Part shown: positions 33,889 to 43,370 of the stretch, in pieces
How the letters are laid out: each line of letters starts with the position of its first letter
How positions within the stretch are numbered: the stretch's first letter is position 1
Assembly: GCA_947369085.1 (NCBI GenBank)
Contig: CANBJR010000007.1
Location: 1 to 64,000 of the forward strand
Source of the DNA: an uncultured Clostridia bacterium
GTDB taxonomy: Bacteria; Bacillota; Clostridia; Oscillospirales; Acutalibacteraceae
Direction: 5' to 3'
Length of the DNA: 64,000 nt
Made by a program: the position numbers and the translations under genes
The notes under the pieces: generated by a model
What the model was told of the DNA's origin: nothing
What the model saw: only the letters and a program-made list of their open reading frames with translations
Databases searched by the model: none

Positions 33889-35151
33889 TTATTTTTCTGT
33901 AATTGTGAGATTTGCTTTATAATCGCCATAAGCCCAACAGCTCTTGAATCCATCAAATTTAAATGACACTGGCATTTGTACCGAACCTGTTATTCCCTTT
34001 GAATTTGAAGTATCAATAACCGCTGTAATGTCAGAAGCAGAAAGCTTATTGATTTCATCTTTCGGACCGACAATTGTCACGGAAATACTCTTTTGAGTTA
34101 CTTCAGCCTTGTACTCATCTGAAAGTCCGTCAACAGAGAACTTATCTACAGTAAATGACTTAGTAGAAAACTTGCTTAGATTAAGCGTTACAGAAGCAGA
34201 TGTTGAATTGCTGAGGTTCTTACAGTCAGAAGGAATATCAATTCCAAGTGACGGGAACGTCTTTTTCTCAGCTTTAAGGGTTGAAAAATCAATTGCCTCA
34301 AGATTGACATATGAAGTTTTATCAAGCACTTCAGAAGGACCTGCAAGAAGAATTGATGGAGGATCAATTGAAATCATATCATCGGTAATTTCCAATCCAT
34401 CAGGTTTATTGACAAATGCAGGCTTTACCTCTACGGTCTTTTCAGGCATAACAGTTACAGTAACTTTTACTGTTTTTACATCCATTGTAAAAAGGTCAGT
34501 AGACAACTTTTTATTATTTTTATCGTATAAAACAATATCCGCTTCCGTTTCAACCGACTCGTTAAGAGTTCCGTTTATTTCAGCATCAGCATACACCTTG
34601 TCTATTTTTGAAATTTCTGTTTGCGGACCTGAAATTACAACAGACTTTGATGAAAGAGAAGTAACACCGTAATATCCGTCAGCCACCTTGTAAACAATGT
34701 GATTATCAAGTATCTGATAAGTACTTTCACGGAAGTAATCTACAACAACGTTGATTGTGGATGGAACTACAGCCGAAGTTATCTGAAAATTAGCCGTTGG
34801 ATTCGTTTTTGACGCAGAAACAGGCAAACTATAATTTCCAGAGGAATTTATTGAGTTTGCGGCGGCGGTAACAGTAACATCAGACTCATTTACAGAACCA
34901 AGTACGGCTCTGTTGCCTGTAACAGTAACGGATGCTGTCTGTTCACTGCCGGAAAAAATCTGAAGTCCGTTATCACGTGCTTCATCGGAGAGTTCAATCT
35001 GAATGGGAATATTGCTCAAAGTAACATTAGTGTCGCTACTGGCACCAAGTCCGATATAAATCCAGATTGAAAACGAAATCAAAACTGCAAGAATAAAAAT
35101 AAACTTATTGTTCTTCATTAGCTTATTCAGGGAAAATGTCTCTTTTTTCAA
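33889..35151 (-). CDS. cdaR: YbbR-domain protein (CdaR-like)
   Basis: 420 residues. One N-terminal membrane helix (about 14-32) is followed by three to four extracytoplasmic YbbR repeats, each opening near IPIQIELSDE..., VKPAFVNKPDGLEI and similar strands. In Firmicutes CdaR binds and tunes the diadenylate cyclase CdaA. It starts 4 bp inside the cdaA stop, so the two are translationally coupled. The usual third gene, glmM, is not next: a terminator follows. The repeat count is by eye. Confidence 0.88.
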   Translation of the reverse strand: MKKETFSLNKLMKNNKFIFILAVLISFSIWIYIGLGASSDTNVTLSNIPIQIELSDEARDNGLQIFSGSEQTASVTVTGNRAVLGSVNESDVTVTAAANSINSSGNYSLPVSASKTNPTANFQITSAVVPSTINVVVDYFRESTYQILDNHIVYKVADGYYGVTSLSSKSVVISGPQTEISKIDKVYADAEINGTLNESVETEADIVLYDKNNKKLSTDLFTMDVKTVKVTVTVMPEKTVEVKPAFVNKPDGLEITDDMISIDPPSILLAGPSEVLDKTSYVNLEAIDFSTLKAEKKTFPSLGIDIPSDCKNLSNSTSASVTLNLSKFSTKSFTVDKFSVDGLSDEYKAEVTQKSISVTIVGPKDEINKLSASDITAVIDTSNSKGITGSVQMPVSFKFDGFKSCWAYGDYKANLTITEK

Positions 35152-36011
35152 GTCTTAGACCTCCCCTTTTTCTTGTCATTTTTCTTTTCATCATCTTCAA
35201 GATAATCGTCAAGTAAAAATTCTTCAAGTTTATCAATAAGAGAATCTCTTGTAAAATCTCTGAGTAATACACCATTTATAGCAAGCGAAATAATACCTGT
35301 TTCCTCGCTGACAACAAGCACAACGGCATCGCTTTGCTCACTAATACCAAGTGCTGCTCTGTGCCTTGTACCAAGATTTATATCTACATTTTTATTATCT
35401 GTCAAAGGGAGAATACAGCCGGCAGCATAAAGCTTTCCGTCACGTATTATGCTGGCGCCATCGTGCAAGGGCGCTTTGTTAAAAAATATATTACCGAAAA
35501 GAGCTACAGAAGTTTCAGCGTCAATAATCGTTCCTGTTGAAGCGATGTCAGATAACATAATTTCACGTTCAAACACAAGCAGTGCACCTGTTTTAGAGCG
35601 TGAAAACAGAAGCGAGGTATCTGCCGCGTCAATAATTGATTTTTTTACAGCTTTCTTCCACTCATCGCTCTTTCTGTGTTTTGAAAATACTTTAATATAT
35701 TTTTTATATGTATTATTTCTTCCCATCTGCTCAAAAAGTTTTCGCAACTCAGGCTGAAAAATTATTACAATAATTATAACAGATGCTTCAAAAAAAGTTC
35801 GAAGGAGCGATGAAAGCATTGTAAGTCCAAACAGCGAAGAAATGAAATACACAACAAAAAGCAATAAAACACCCTTTAATAGCTGTACTGCTCTTGTTTC
35901 TCTGATTAACTTAAAAAGTCCGAAAATCAAAACTGCAATTGCCAAAATATCAACAATATCTCTGATTTGAATTGTTCTGAAAATTGAAAAAATGCTGTTG
36001 AAAATATCCAT
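35148..36011 (-). CDS. cdaA: Diadenylate cyclase CdaA
   Basis: 287 residues. Three N-terminal membrane helices (about 15-85) precede a DisA_N cyclase domain with the two active-site motifs DGA (in LHDGASII) and RHR (in GTRHRAALG). It condenses two ATP into cyclic di-AMP, which controls potassium and osmotic balance and cell-wall homeostasis. ATG 36011 is preceded by AAAGGAGG; the frame extending to 36104 runs through the hairpin at 36048-36085 and is rejected. It is cotranscribed with cdaR. Confidence 0.93.
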   Translation of the reverse strand: MDIFNSIFSIFRTIQIRDIVDILAIAVLIFGLFKLIRETRAVQLLKGVLLLFVVYFISSLFGLTMLSSLLRTFFEASVIIIVIIFQPELRKLFEQMGRNNTYKKYIKVFSKHRKSDEWKKAVKKSIIDAADTSLLFSRSKTGALLVFEREIMLSDIASTGTIIDAETSVALFGNIFFNKAPLHDGASIIRDGKLYAAGCILPLTDNKNVDINLGTRHRAALGISEQSDAVVLVVSEETGIISLAINGVLLRDFTRDSLIDKLEEFLLDDYLEDDEKKNDKKKGRSKT

Positions 36012-36047
36012 TGCGTTTCCTCCTTTCAAGACTTTGTCGCACAAAAC

Positions 36048-36085
36048 AGGCGTTTTAAATTTGATTAACAAAAAATAAAACGCCT
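36048..36085 (-). terminator. Hairpin between the cysteine desulfurase gene and cdaA
   Basis: AGGCGTTTTA (36048-36057) and TAAAACGCCT (36076-36085), perfect 10-bp stem with an 18-nt loop. It follows the desulfurase stop on the minus strand; only a modest T tract follows. Confidence 0.55.
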
Positions 36086-36121
36086 TATTCTTTGTACTTT
36101 GCATAATTATTTTAACACATT

Positions 36122-37297
36122 TTAAATATCAATTGCAACCTTTTTTAATTCTTTTTTGAATTTATTTATTGTCATAATTGACGATGCAAAATAATCTACT
36201 TGTTCACGAGTTGAAAATACTGACAAAACCGTCCTTACAGTTCCGCTATCCTGCGTGCCGAAAAACTCGTGAGCCAGGGGGGCGCAATGAAGTCCTGCTC
36301 TTACTGCAATGTTAAAACGCTTGTCGAGTATTGTCGATGTTTCCTCACTATCCAGTCCATCAATATTAAATGAAATTACAGGTACGCTTCTGTGTGGTTT
36401 TGGAGAATCAGTGTAAAGCAATACACCGGGGATCTTTTTTAATTTTTGGTACAAACGAAGTGCGAGGTCTGACTCATATTTTTCGATATTGCGTTCTGTT
36501 TTCTTCATAACAAACTTAATGCCCTCGTTCAAACCTGCAATTCCGGGAAGATTAGGTGTTCCGCTTTCATATCGGTCGGGCAGAATTGACGGCTGTTTTC
36601 TGTCGGACGAGAAACTGCCTGTACCGCCTTGAATAAGACTTTCAGGCAAAATCTCAGAATTAATTGCAAGAATACCTGTTCCCATCGGACCATACAATCC
36701 CTTGTGTCCTGCCGTGCAGAGAAAGTCAATACAGCTGTCTTTTAGTGAAATCGGCACAACACCGGCGGTCTGCGCCGCGTCAACACAAAACAAAACCCCA
36801 TGTATTCTGCACAAAGCCGCTATTCTTTCAACAGGCAGCTTTACTCCGAAAACATTTGAAGCGTGTGTGCATATAACGAGCTTTGTATTTGGTCTTATTG
36901 CATTTCTGAAATTATCTATAGTTTCTTCATCATCGGGCGAATAATCGGCTATTGAATACTCTACCCCATTTTCTTTCATACTTTCAAGAGGACGTAAGAC
37001 AGCGTTGTGTTCAAGAGAAGAAATAACGGCATGGTCACCTTCTTTTAGTATGCCTTTAATCACGAAATTCAGAGCAGTTGTACAGTTATAAGCAAATACT
37101 ATATTTTCGGGAGAATCTGCATTGAAGAACTCTGCGGCATTTTTTCGACAATCATACATAATTTCAGACGCTTTGAGCGACATTTTGTGACCGCTTCTGC
37201 CGGGATTTGCTCCGTAATAACGCATAGTCCTTTCAACAGCATTTACCACCGAACGAGGTTTCGGAAAGGTTGTTGCTCCGTTGTCAAAATAGATCAT
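36122..37297 (-). CDS. Class V aminotransferase, cysteine desulfurase family (TIGR01977-like)
   Basis: 391 residues, PLP-dependent. It takes sulfur from cysteine (or selenium from selenocysteine). The PLP lysine is K199 in TAGHKGLYGPMGTG, and the sulfur-accepting Cys lies in AGLHCAPLAHEFF. The N-terminal YFDNGATTFPKP fits the TIGR01977 subgroup. It starts 4 bp inside the DUF3343 gene, whose product is a proposed Se/S carrier, which supports a sulfur- or selenium-transfer role. No IscU/SufU scaffold is adjacent. Confidence 0.88.
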   Translation of the reverse strand: MIYFDNGATTFPKPRSVVNAVERTMRYYGANPGRSGHKMSLKASEIMYDCRKNAAEFFNADSPENIVFAYNCTTALNFVIKGILKEGDHAVISSLEHNAVLRPLESMKENGVEYSIADYSPDDEETIDNFRNAIRPNTKLVICTHASNVFGVKLPVERIAALCRIHGVLFCVDAAQTAGVVPISLKDSCIDFLCTAGHKGLYGPMGTGILAINSEILPESLIQGGTGSFSSDRKQPSILPDRYESGTPNLPGIAGLNEGIKFVMKKTERNIEKYESDLALRLYQKLKKIPGVLLYTDSPKPHRSVPVISFNIDGLDSEETSTILDKRFNIAVRAGLHCAPLAHEFFGTQDSGTVRTVLSVFSTREQVDYFASSIMTINKFKKELKKVAIDI

Positions 37298-37521
37298 TGT
37301 GCATCAACGGAAGCAATTCCTAAATAGGTTATTCTGTTTTTTGAAAGAATTTCTATTGCTTTTGCAAAATCACTTTTCACAAAAAGACTATATCCGCAGG
37401 ATCTGTTCCTTAGATTCACAGGAGTTCTTATAAGACTGCTGAACACGTTATTCTTTCCTAAAATTTCTCTTGCTCTCATTGCAAGAGTTACTGAATTAAA
37501 CATTATTAAATTATTTTCCAT
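37294..37521 (-). CDS. DUF3343 putative Se/S carrier-like protein
   Basis: 75 residues. It matches the small DUF3343 (PF11823) family: MFNSVTLAMRAREIL at the N-terminus, a conserved RSCGYSLFV segment with the sole likely sulfur-carrying Cys, and a short alpha-beta tail. ATG 37521 has AAAGGTG upstream. It overlaps the cysteine desulfurase gene by 4 bp, the usual clostridial arrangement. The carrier function is proposed for the family, not proven. Confidence 0.8.
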   Translation of the reverse strand: MENNLIMFNSVTLAMRAREILGKNNVFSSLIRTPVNLRNRSCGYSLFVKSDFAKAIEILSKNRITYLGIASVDAQ

Positions 37522-37601
37522 TATTTTCACCTTTGTAATATACATAAGAAATTATGTTTTTTATTACATACTATGAAAAACAACATAAAAACGGTACAAA
37601 A

Positions 37602-37627
37602 TTAGCGGCACGTTTCCGTGCCGCTAA
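37602..37627 (-). terminator. Terminator of the asd-dapA-dapB operon
   Basis: TTAGCGGCACG (37602-37612) and CGTGCCGCTAA (37617-37627), perfect 11-bp stem with a 4-nt loop, followed on the minus strand by TTTTG. It touches the dapB stop. Confidence 0.88.
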
Positions 37628-37629
37628 AA

Positions 37630-38394
37630 TTAATTCATTTTGTCGCATAAAAGATTTCCCATATTGTACATTCCGGGTTTCTGAAAAGCAAGGAATGCGG
37701 CAGCATTTACTGCTCCGACGGCAAAAACTTCTTTTGACTGAGCCTGATGAGATACGGTGATTACCTCGTCATGACCGGCAAAAACAACTTCGTGTTCACC
37801 TACAATTGTACCGCCTCTGACAGAATGAATACCGATTTCATTTTTTGAACGCTTTTTTCTGTAGGAGTGTCTGTCATAAACATACTGCGGTTCATCATTA
37901 AGGACCTCTGAAATTCCGTCAGCAATCATAAGAGCTGTGCCGCTCGGAGCGTCAAGTTTCAGGTTATGATGCTTTTCAACAATTTCAATATCAAAGCTGT
38001 TTCCGAGCACCTTTGCAGCCTCTTTGGTAAGCTCAATAAGAAGATTTATGCCAAGCGACATATTTCCTGAATAGAATATTGCAATTCTTTCAGAAGCACT
38101 CTTAATTTTATCAACCTGATCAGCAGAATATCCTGTAGTGCAGATTACGCAAGGCACAGAATTTTCAAGAGCATATTTAAGCATATCGTCAAGAACAGAA
38201 GGATTTGAAAAATCAATAATAGCATCGGGCTTTTCATTTATCTCGTCAAAGTTCTTAAAAACAGGAAATTCGTAATTTCCTTCACCAAAAGCATCAACAC
38301 CAAAAAGCGCATTAGTTTCAGGATTCTGCGCTACTGCGTCTGCAACAAAATGTCCCATTTTGCCGTTACATCCGACAATTCCTATATTTACCAT
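37630..38394 (-). CDS. dapB: 4-hydroxy-tetrahydrodipicolinate reductase
   Basis: 254 residues. Third step of the lysine/diaminopimelate branch: NAD(P)H reduces hydroxy-tetrahydrodipicolinate. N-terminal nucleotide motif GIVGCNGKMG; the catalytic region EKHHNLKLDAPSGTA contains the conserved His pair and Lys. ATG 38394 has GGGGA upstream; the frame extending to 38451 spans the hairpin at 38421-38445. It follows dapA by 70 bp. In a spore former the pathway also supplies dipicolinate and peptidoglycan. Confidence 0.94.
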   Translation of the reverse strand: MVNIGIVGCNGKMGHFVADAVAQNPETNALFGVDAFGEGNYEFPVFKNFDEINEKPDAIIDFSNPSVLDDMLKYALENSVPCVICTTGYSADQVDKIKSASERIAIFYSGNMSLGINLLIELTKEAAKVLGNSFDIEIVEKHHNLKLDAPSGTALMIADGISEVLNDEPQYVYDRHSYRKKRSKNEIGIHSVRGGTIVGEHEVVFAGHDEVITVSHQAQSKEVFAVGAVNAAAFLAFQKPGMYNMGNLLCDKMN

Positions 38395-38420
38395 TTTATA
38401 CTTCCCCTTTAAGTAAAGCA

Positions 38421-38445
38421 ATACCGCACAGAGTGTGTGCGGTAT
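38421..38445 (-). other. Intergenic hairpin between dapA and dapB
   Basis: ATACCGCACA (38421-38430) and TGTGCGGTAT (38436-38445), perfect 10-bp stem with a 5-nt loop. On the minus strand only TTGCTTTACTT follows, so it is a weak terminator, an attenuator, or an mRNA processing or stability element. Confidence 0.6.
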
Positions 38446-38464
38446 CACCAAATAAATTCAAAAA

Positions 38465-39367
38465 TTATTTAGCATGCTTGCCAAGCAAATCATACTTTGC
38501 AAGACAATCCTTAAGATCGTGGTAACCCGACACGCTCATTGGAACGAGCGGCAGTCTGCATTCGCCTGCTTCATATCCGAAAAGATTCATAGCTGTCTTA
38601 ATCGGAATAGGGTTAACATCGCTGAACAAAATGTTCATAAGCTCAAGATAATGGAAATGAAGTTTCTGAGCTTCTGCAAAGTTATTTTCAAGGCAGAGCT
38701 GACAAATTTTATGCATCTCGGAAGGACAAATATTCGCAAAAACAGAAATTACACCAAGTGCGCCGAGTGACATAAACGGAACAGTCTGATCGTCATTTCC
38801 TGAATATATGTCAAGCTTATCTCCGCAAAGTGAGCGAATTAATGCAACCTGTGAAATATTACCGCTTGCTTCCTTTGCTGCAACAATTCTATCATGCTTG
38901 CAAAGTTCCTGATAAGTCTTAGGCTGAATGTTACATCCTGTTCTTGACGGAACATTGTACACAATAATCGGCAAATCAACAGAATCAGCAATAACATTAA
39001 AGTGCTTTACAAGACCTGCCTGTGATGTCTTATTATAATAGGGTGTTACACACAAAAGTGCGTCTGCTCCGGTTTTTTGCGCCGACTTTGAAAGCATAAC
39101 GGCAGTTGAAGTGTCGTTGCTGCCTGTACCTGCAATAACAGGAATTCGTCCGTTAATCTTTTCAGCTACAAACGAAAGCACCTCGCAATGTTCCTTTTCG
39201 GAAAGAGTAGCTGCTTCACCTGTAGTACCGCAAGCGATGATAGCGTCAGTACCGTTTTCAACATGAAACTCAAGAAGCTGTCCGAGAACATCATAGTTTA
39301 CGCTTCCGTCAGACTTCATAGGTGTTATAATAGCAACGCCTGAACCGGTGAAAATGTGGTTAGCCAT
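38465..39367 (-). CDS. dapA: 4-hydroxy-tetrahydrodipicolinate synthase
   Basis: 300 residues. It condenses aspartate semialdehyde with pyruvate. The Schiff-base lysine is in IVAAKEASGN, and the TGEAATLS and YNVPSRTG motifs supply the catalytic Thr, Tyr and Arg. A TIM-barrel of normal length. It follows asd by 15 bp and precedes dapB, giving the order asd-dapA-dapB. Other aldolases of the NanA/DapA family are excluded by this context. The ribosome site is CGGAGG. Confidence 0.95.
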   Translation of the reverse strand: MANHIFTGSGVAIITPMKSDGSVNYDVLGQLLEFHVENGTDAIIACGTTGEAATLSEKEHCEVLSFVAEKINGRIPVIAGTGSNDTSTAVMLSKSAQKTGADALLCVTPYYNKTSQAGLVKHFNVIADSVDLPIIVYNVPSRTGCNIQPKTYQELCKHDRIVAAKEASGNISQVALIRSLCGDKLDIYSGNDDQTVPFMSLGALGVISVFANICPSEMHKICQLCLENNFAEAQKLHFHYLELMNILFSDVNPIPIKTAMNLFGYEAGECRLPLVPMSVSGYHDLKDCLAKYDLLGKHAK

Positions 39368-39382
39368 AGTTTACCTCCGTAA

Positions 39383-40468
39383 TTAATCCATGTAGCCTTC
39401 AGCACAGAGAAGCTCAGCAAGAAGAACCGCACCGCCGGCTGCTCCTCTTAATGTGTTGTGTGACATACATACAAATTTATAATCGTACTGTGTATCTTCT
39501 CTGAGTCTGCCTACAGAAACAGCCATACCGTTTTCAAGATTTCTCTCTGACTTAATCTGAGGACGGTCAGGTTCAGTGAAGTAATGCAAGAACTGCTTGG
39601 GAGCACTGGGAAGCTCCAGTTTCTGTGCTCTGCCCTTATAATTTTCCCAAATATTGATAATTTCTTCAACCGACGGTTTCTTTACGCCGTCCTTGAATGA
39701 CATAAATACAGCAGCTGTGTGTCCGTCAGAAACAGGAACACGGATACACTGTGATGTGATTGCAATATCATCTGTGTTGACAATTTTGTCGCCCTCTATA
39801 TGACCCCAAATTTTGAGAGGCTCTTTTTCGGACTTTTCTTCTTCACCGCCGATGTAAGGGATTACGTTATCTATCATTTCAGGCCATGTATTAAATGTTT
39901 TGCCAGCACCTGAAATTGCCTGATATGTGCATGCAAGCACCTTGTCAACGCCAAGCTCTTTTAAGGGGTGGATTGCAGGAACATAGCTTTGAAGCGAGCA
40001 GTTTGACTTAACTGCAACAAATCCTCTTTTTGTTCCAAGGCGTTTTCTCTGTGCTTCAATAACCTTAATATGATCCGCATTGATTTCAGGGATTACCATA
40101 GGTACGTCCTCTGTAAAACGGTGAGCAGAGTTATTCGACACAATCGGACACTCAGCTTTTGCATATTTTTCCTCAAGAGCCCTGATTTCATCTTTTTTCA
40201 TATTTACAGCGCAGAAACAAAAGTCAACCTTTGAAGCAACTTCTTCAACATTTTCTGCATTGAGAATAACCATATCTTTATATTTTTCGGGGAGTTCTGC
40301 TGTCATATGCCATCTGCCCTTAACAGTTTCGCCATATGTTTTGCCTGCGCTTCTTGCGCTTGCTGCAAGTGCAGTAACCTCAAACCAAGGGTGATTTTCA
40401 AGCAACAGTGCAAAACGCTGTCCAACCATACCCGTAGCTCCGATAATACCAACTTTGTACTTTTTCAC
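39383..40468 (-). CDS. asd: Aspartate-semialdehyde dehydrogenase
   Basis: 361 residues. It reduces aspartyl phosphate to aspartate semialdehyde for lysine, threonine and methionine. N-terminal NADP motif GIIGATGMVGQRF; catalytic Cys in VKSNCSLQSYV; the overall sequence follows the TIGR00978 type, common in archaea, fungi and Clostridia. First gene of the asd-dapA-dapB operon, with a SigA promoter at 40597-40625 and a leader of about 120 nt. I looked for a lysine riboswitch in that leader and saw none. Confidence 0.94.
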   Translation of the reverse strand: MKKYKVGIIGATGMVGQRFALLLENHPWFEVTALAASARSAGKTYGETVKGRWHMTAELPEKYKDMVILNAENVEEVASKVDFCFCAVNMKKDEIRALEEKYAKAECPIVSNNSAHRFTEDVPMVIPEINADHIKVIEAQRKRLGTKRGFVAVKSNCSLQSYVPAIHPLKELGVDKVLACTYQAISGAGKTFNTWPEMIDNVIPYIGGEEEKSEKEPLKIWGHIEGDKIVNTDDIAITSQCIRVPVSDGHTAAVFMSFKDGVKKPSVEEIINIWENYKGRAQKLELPSAPKQFLHYFTEPDRPQIKSERNLENGMAVSVGRLREDTQYDYKFVCMSHNTLRGAAGGAVLLAELLCAEGYMD

Positions 40469-40596
40469 AATAATTCCTCCGAATTAAACAAATTTTAAAA
40501 AAGCAGTTGCCTTATTCGATTAAATATTATATTATAGAAACAGCGTGTTAAAAACACCGTAACCTACGAACAGCACACTACTTATTATTAACTTAT

Positions 40597-40625
40597 AATA
40601 TACCATTTTAAGCTTTCATTGTCAA
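40597..40625 (-). promoter_or_regulatory. SigA-type promoter of asd-dapA-dapB
   Basis: Minus strand -35 TTGACA (40620-40625), 17-bp spacer, -10 TATATT (40597-40602). Confidence 0.7.
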
Positions 40626-40676
40626 TTATTTTACAGATATGATTTAATAAATTTTATTATATGAAGTGAGGATATA

Positions 40677-41702
40677 ATGAAAACAAGTGACTTTTACTAT
40701 GATTTACCAAAAGAGCTTATTGCGCAAACCCCGCTTGAGCCGAGAGATACTTCAAGGCTTCTTGTTCTCGGAAGAGAAAGCGGAAATATTGAGCACAAGC
40801 ATTTTTACGACATAATTGATTATCTTAATCCGGGCGACTTGCTTGTATGTAACGATTCAAGAGTTCTGCCTGCACGAATTTTCGGAATAAAGGACGAAAC
40901 AGGCGCAAGAGTAGAATTTTTACTGTTAAAGCAAATAAGCGGAAACAAATGGGAAACACTTTGCAAGCCTGGCAAAAAAGCCCGTGAGGGCGCTAAATTC
41001 AGCTTTGTCGGCGGAATTATGCGTGCAACTGTTGAAGAGGTTAAAGATGACGGAAACAGAATTGTAAACTTTGAATGTGACGATAATTTTTTTACTGTTC
41101 TTGACAAAATCGGTCAGATGCCTCTCCCCCCGTACATTACAGAGAATCTAAAGGACAGAGAAAGATACCAAACGGTTTACAGTCACGAATTAGGTTCTGC
41201 TGCTGCCCCGACAGCGGGCTTGCACTTTACAAACGAGCTCCTTGAAAAAATAAAAGCAAAAGGGGTTAATATAGCTTACGTAACGCTCCATGTGGGACTG
41301 GGAACATTCAGACCCGTTAAGGTTGATGATGTTACAAAGCACAAAATGCACAGCGAACATTATGAAATTCCCGAAGCTACTGCAAAGCTTATTAACGAAA
41401 CAAAGAAAAACGGAAAAAGAGTAATTGCTGTCGGCACAACATCATGCCGAACGCTTGAAAGCGTGGCAAGCTTTTTCGGCGAAATTAAGCCATGCGACGG
41501 ATTTACCGACATTTTTATATATCCGGGATATGAATTCAAGGTTCTTGACGGTCTAATCACAAACTTTCATTTGCCTGAAAGTACGCTTATTATGCTTGTT
41601 TCTGCATTTGCAGGCTATGATAATATTATGAATGCATATAATACTGCTGTTAAAGAAAAATACAGATTTTTCTCGTTCGGCGACGCAATGTTCATTTCGT
41701 AG
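40677..41702 (+). CDS. queA: S-adenosylmethionine:tRNA ribosyltransferase-isomerase
   Basis: 341 residues. It transfers the ribosyl part of SAM to preQ1 in tRNA, forming epoxyqueuosine. It begins with the family pattern [19 protein letters not shown] and contains [25 protein letters not shown] and THVGLGTF-like ([12 protein letters not shown]) motifs. Normal length. The next gene, tgt, starts 8 bp later: the standard queuosine pair. No preQ1 riboswitch was recognised upstream. It diverges from asd. Confidence 0.95.
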   Translation: MKTSDFYYDLPKELIAQTPLEPRDTSRLLVLGRESGNIEHKHFYDIIDYLNPGDLLVCNDSRVLPARIFGIKDETGARVEFLLLKQISGNKWETLCKPGKKAREGAKFSFVGGIMRATVEEVKDDGNRIVNFECDDNFFTVLDKIGQMPLPPYITENLKDRERYQTVYSHELGSAAAPTAGLHFTNELLEKIKAKGVNIAYVTLHVGLGTFRPVKVDDVTKHKMHSEHYEIPEATAKLINETKKNGKRVIAVGTTSCRTLESVASFFGEIKPCDGFTDIFIYPGYEFKVLDGLITNFHLPESTLIMLVSAFAGYDNIMNAYNTAVKEKYRFFSFGDAMFIS

Positions 41703-41710
41703 GAGGAAAT

Positions 41711-42841
41711 ATGTTTAAGCTAATAAGAAAAGAAGGCAATGCTCGAAGAGGTGAATTTGTTACGCCTCACGGCACAATTCAAACTCCTGCTTTTATGAAT
41801 GTTGCCACCTGCGGTGCAATTAAAGGTGCGGTTTCTGCGCTTGACCTAAAAAACATAAAATGTCAGGTTCAGCTTTGCAATACCTATCATTTGCATTTAA
41901 GACCAGGCGATGATAAAGTTAAACAGCTCAGAGGACTTCACAAATTCACATGTTGGGACGGCCCTATACTTACTGACAGCGGTGGTTTTCAGGTGTTCTC
42001 ACTTGCAAAGCTCCGCAACATCAAAGAAGAAGGCGTTTATTTCAACTCTCACATTGACGGACGAAAGATATTTATGGGACCCGAAGAAAGTATGAGAATA
42101 CAATCAAATCTCGGCTCAACTATCGCTATGGCGTTTGATGAATGTGTTGAAAATCCATCTCCATACGACTACACAAAAGACAGCGTTAAGCGTACAACGA
42201 GGTGGCTGAAAAGATGTATTTGTGAAATGGACAGGCTAAACAGCCTTGACAGCACCATTAACAAACAACAAATGCTTTTTGCAATTAATCAGGGCGGAAT
42301 TTTCAAGGATTTGCGAGCAGAGCATATGAAAGAAATTGCCGAACTTAATCTTGACGGCTATGCAATCGGAGGACTTGCTGTAGGAGAGCCTGCCGAAACA
42401 ATGTATGAAATCATTGAAACGGTTGAACCTTTTGCCCCATCAGAAAAAATACGTTACCTTATGGGCGTAGGTACTCCTGTAAATATTCTTGAAAGCGTTG
42501 CAAGAGGCATTGACCTTTTTGACTGTGTTATGCCCAGCCGAAACGCAAGGCACGGTCAGCTTTTTACCTGGCAAGGCGTGAGAAATTTAAACAACGCAAA
42601 GTACGAAACCGATGAAAGTCCAATTGATGAAAACTGCAATTGCCCTGTTTGTCAAAACTTTTCAAGAGCATATATAAGACATCTTCTTAAAAGCGGAGAA
42701 ATGCTCGGTATGCGACTTGCGGTGCTTCATAATTTGTATTTTTACAACAATTTGATGGAAATTATCAGAGAACAGCTTGACAACGGTACATATACTCAGT
42801 TTTATGAAAAATATAAAAATATACTCGGAGTTAGAATTTAA
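41711..42841 (+). CDS. tgt: Queuine (preQ1) tRNA-ribosyltransferase
   Basis: 376 residues. It swaps guanine 34 for preQ1 in tRNAs with GUN anticodons. Motifs: DSGGFQVFSL with the catalytic Asp, GGLAVGEP, the nucleophile region FDCVMPSRNARHG, and the zinc site CNCPVCQ...H. Ribosome site AGGAGG. It follows queA by 8 bp, and yajC is next, as in many bacteria where queA-tgt-yajC precede secD/secF; the sec genes are missing here. Confidence 0.95.
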   Translation: MFKLIRKEGNARRGEFVTPHGTIQTPAFMNVATCGAIKGAVSALDLKNIKCQVQLCNTYHLHLRPGDDKVKQLRGLHKFTCWDGPILTDSGGFQVFSLAKLRNIKEEGVYFNSHIDGRKIFMGPEESMRIQSNLGSTIAMAFDECVENPSPYDYTKDSVKRTTRWLKRCICEMDRLNSLDSTINKQQMLFAINQGGIFKDLRAEHMKEIAELNLDGYAIGGLAVGEPAETMYEIIETVEPFAPSEKIRYLMGVGTPVNILESVARGIDLFDCVMPSRNARHGQLFTWQGVRNLNNAKYETDESPIDENCNCPVCQNFSRAYIRHLLKSGEMLGMRLAVLHNLYFYNNLMEIIREQLDNGTYTQFYEKYKNILGVRI

Positions 42842-42932
42842 TTGAATTTTAGTACGAAAAATTCTTGAAAAAACTTGCAACCGATATTTAAAACTGATAT
42901 AATCAATATATTGTATGAAAGGAATGAAATAT

Positions 42933-43346
42933 ATGACAAACTTTTTACCTAATCTTGCAGAGCAACAAGCTGCCGGAAACAACAGTATGAGCATGATTTT
43001 AATGATTGTGATTTATGCCGCAATATTTGCAGCCCTCTACTTCTTCTTAATCAGACCTAATTCAAAGAGAAAAAAAGAAGAAGCTCAGATGAGAAACTCT
43101 CTTGAAATCGGTGATGAAATCACAACAATCGGCGGTATCATGGGCAGAGTCGTTGCAATCAAAGACGATGAGGACGCTATTATTATTGAAACAGGCTCTG
43201 ATAGAGTAAAAATGAAGTTTAAAAAATGGTGTATTTCCACTGTTGACACCGTTAAGGAAACTGCCGCAGATCAGAAACCTGAAAAGAAAAGCTTTTTCGG
43301 CAAGAAAAAGTCCGATGACGTTGAACCTAAAACTGATACAAAATAA
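42933..43346 (+). CDS. yajC: Preprotein translocase subunit YajC
   Basis: 137 residues. One membrane helix (about 20-40, IVIYAAIFAALYFFLI) followed by RPNSKRKKEEAQMRNSLEIGDEITTIGGIMGRVV, the YajC signature, and an acidic, Lys-rich cytoplasmic tail. Accessory to the SecDF-YajC complex. I chose ATG 42933 with AAAGGA at 7 nt; two earlier in-frame ATGs (42915, 42924) lack spacing. secD and secF do not follow; a TIGR04086 membrane protein does. Confidence 0.9.
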   Translation: MTNFLPNLAEQQAAGNNSMSMILMIVIYAAIFAALYFFLIRPNSKRKKEEAQMRNSLEIGDEITTIGGIMGRVVAIKDDEDAIIIETGSDRVKMKFKKWCISTVDTVKETAADQKPEKKSFFGKKKSDDVEPKTDTK

Positions 43347-43370
43347 TAATTTTTGAATTTATATCGATTT

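Noticed and set aside
35148-36104. Longer N-terminus for CdaA (frame from 36104)
   Set aside because: It crosses a hairpin; ATG 36011 has an AAAGGAGG site and starts the known membrane-helix pattern.
40469-40600. Lysine riboswitch or T-box in the asd leader
   Set aside because: The leader is about 120 nt and shows neither the lysine-aptamer core nor a T-box sequence.
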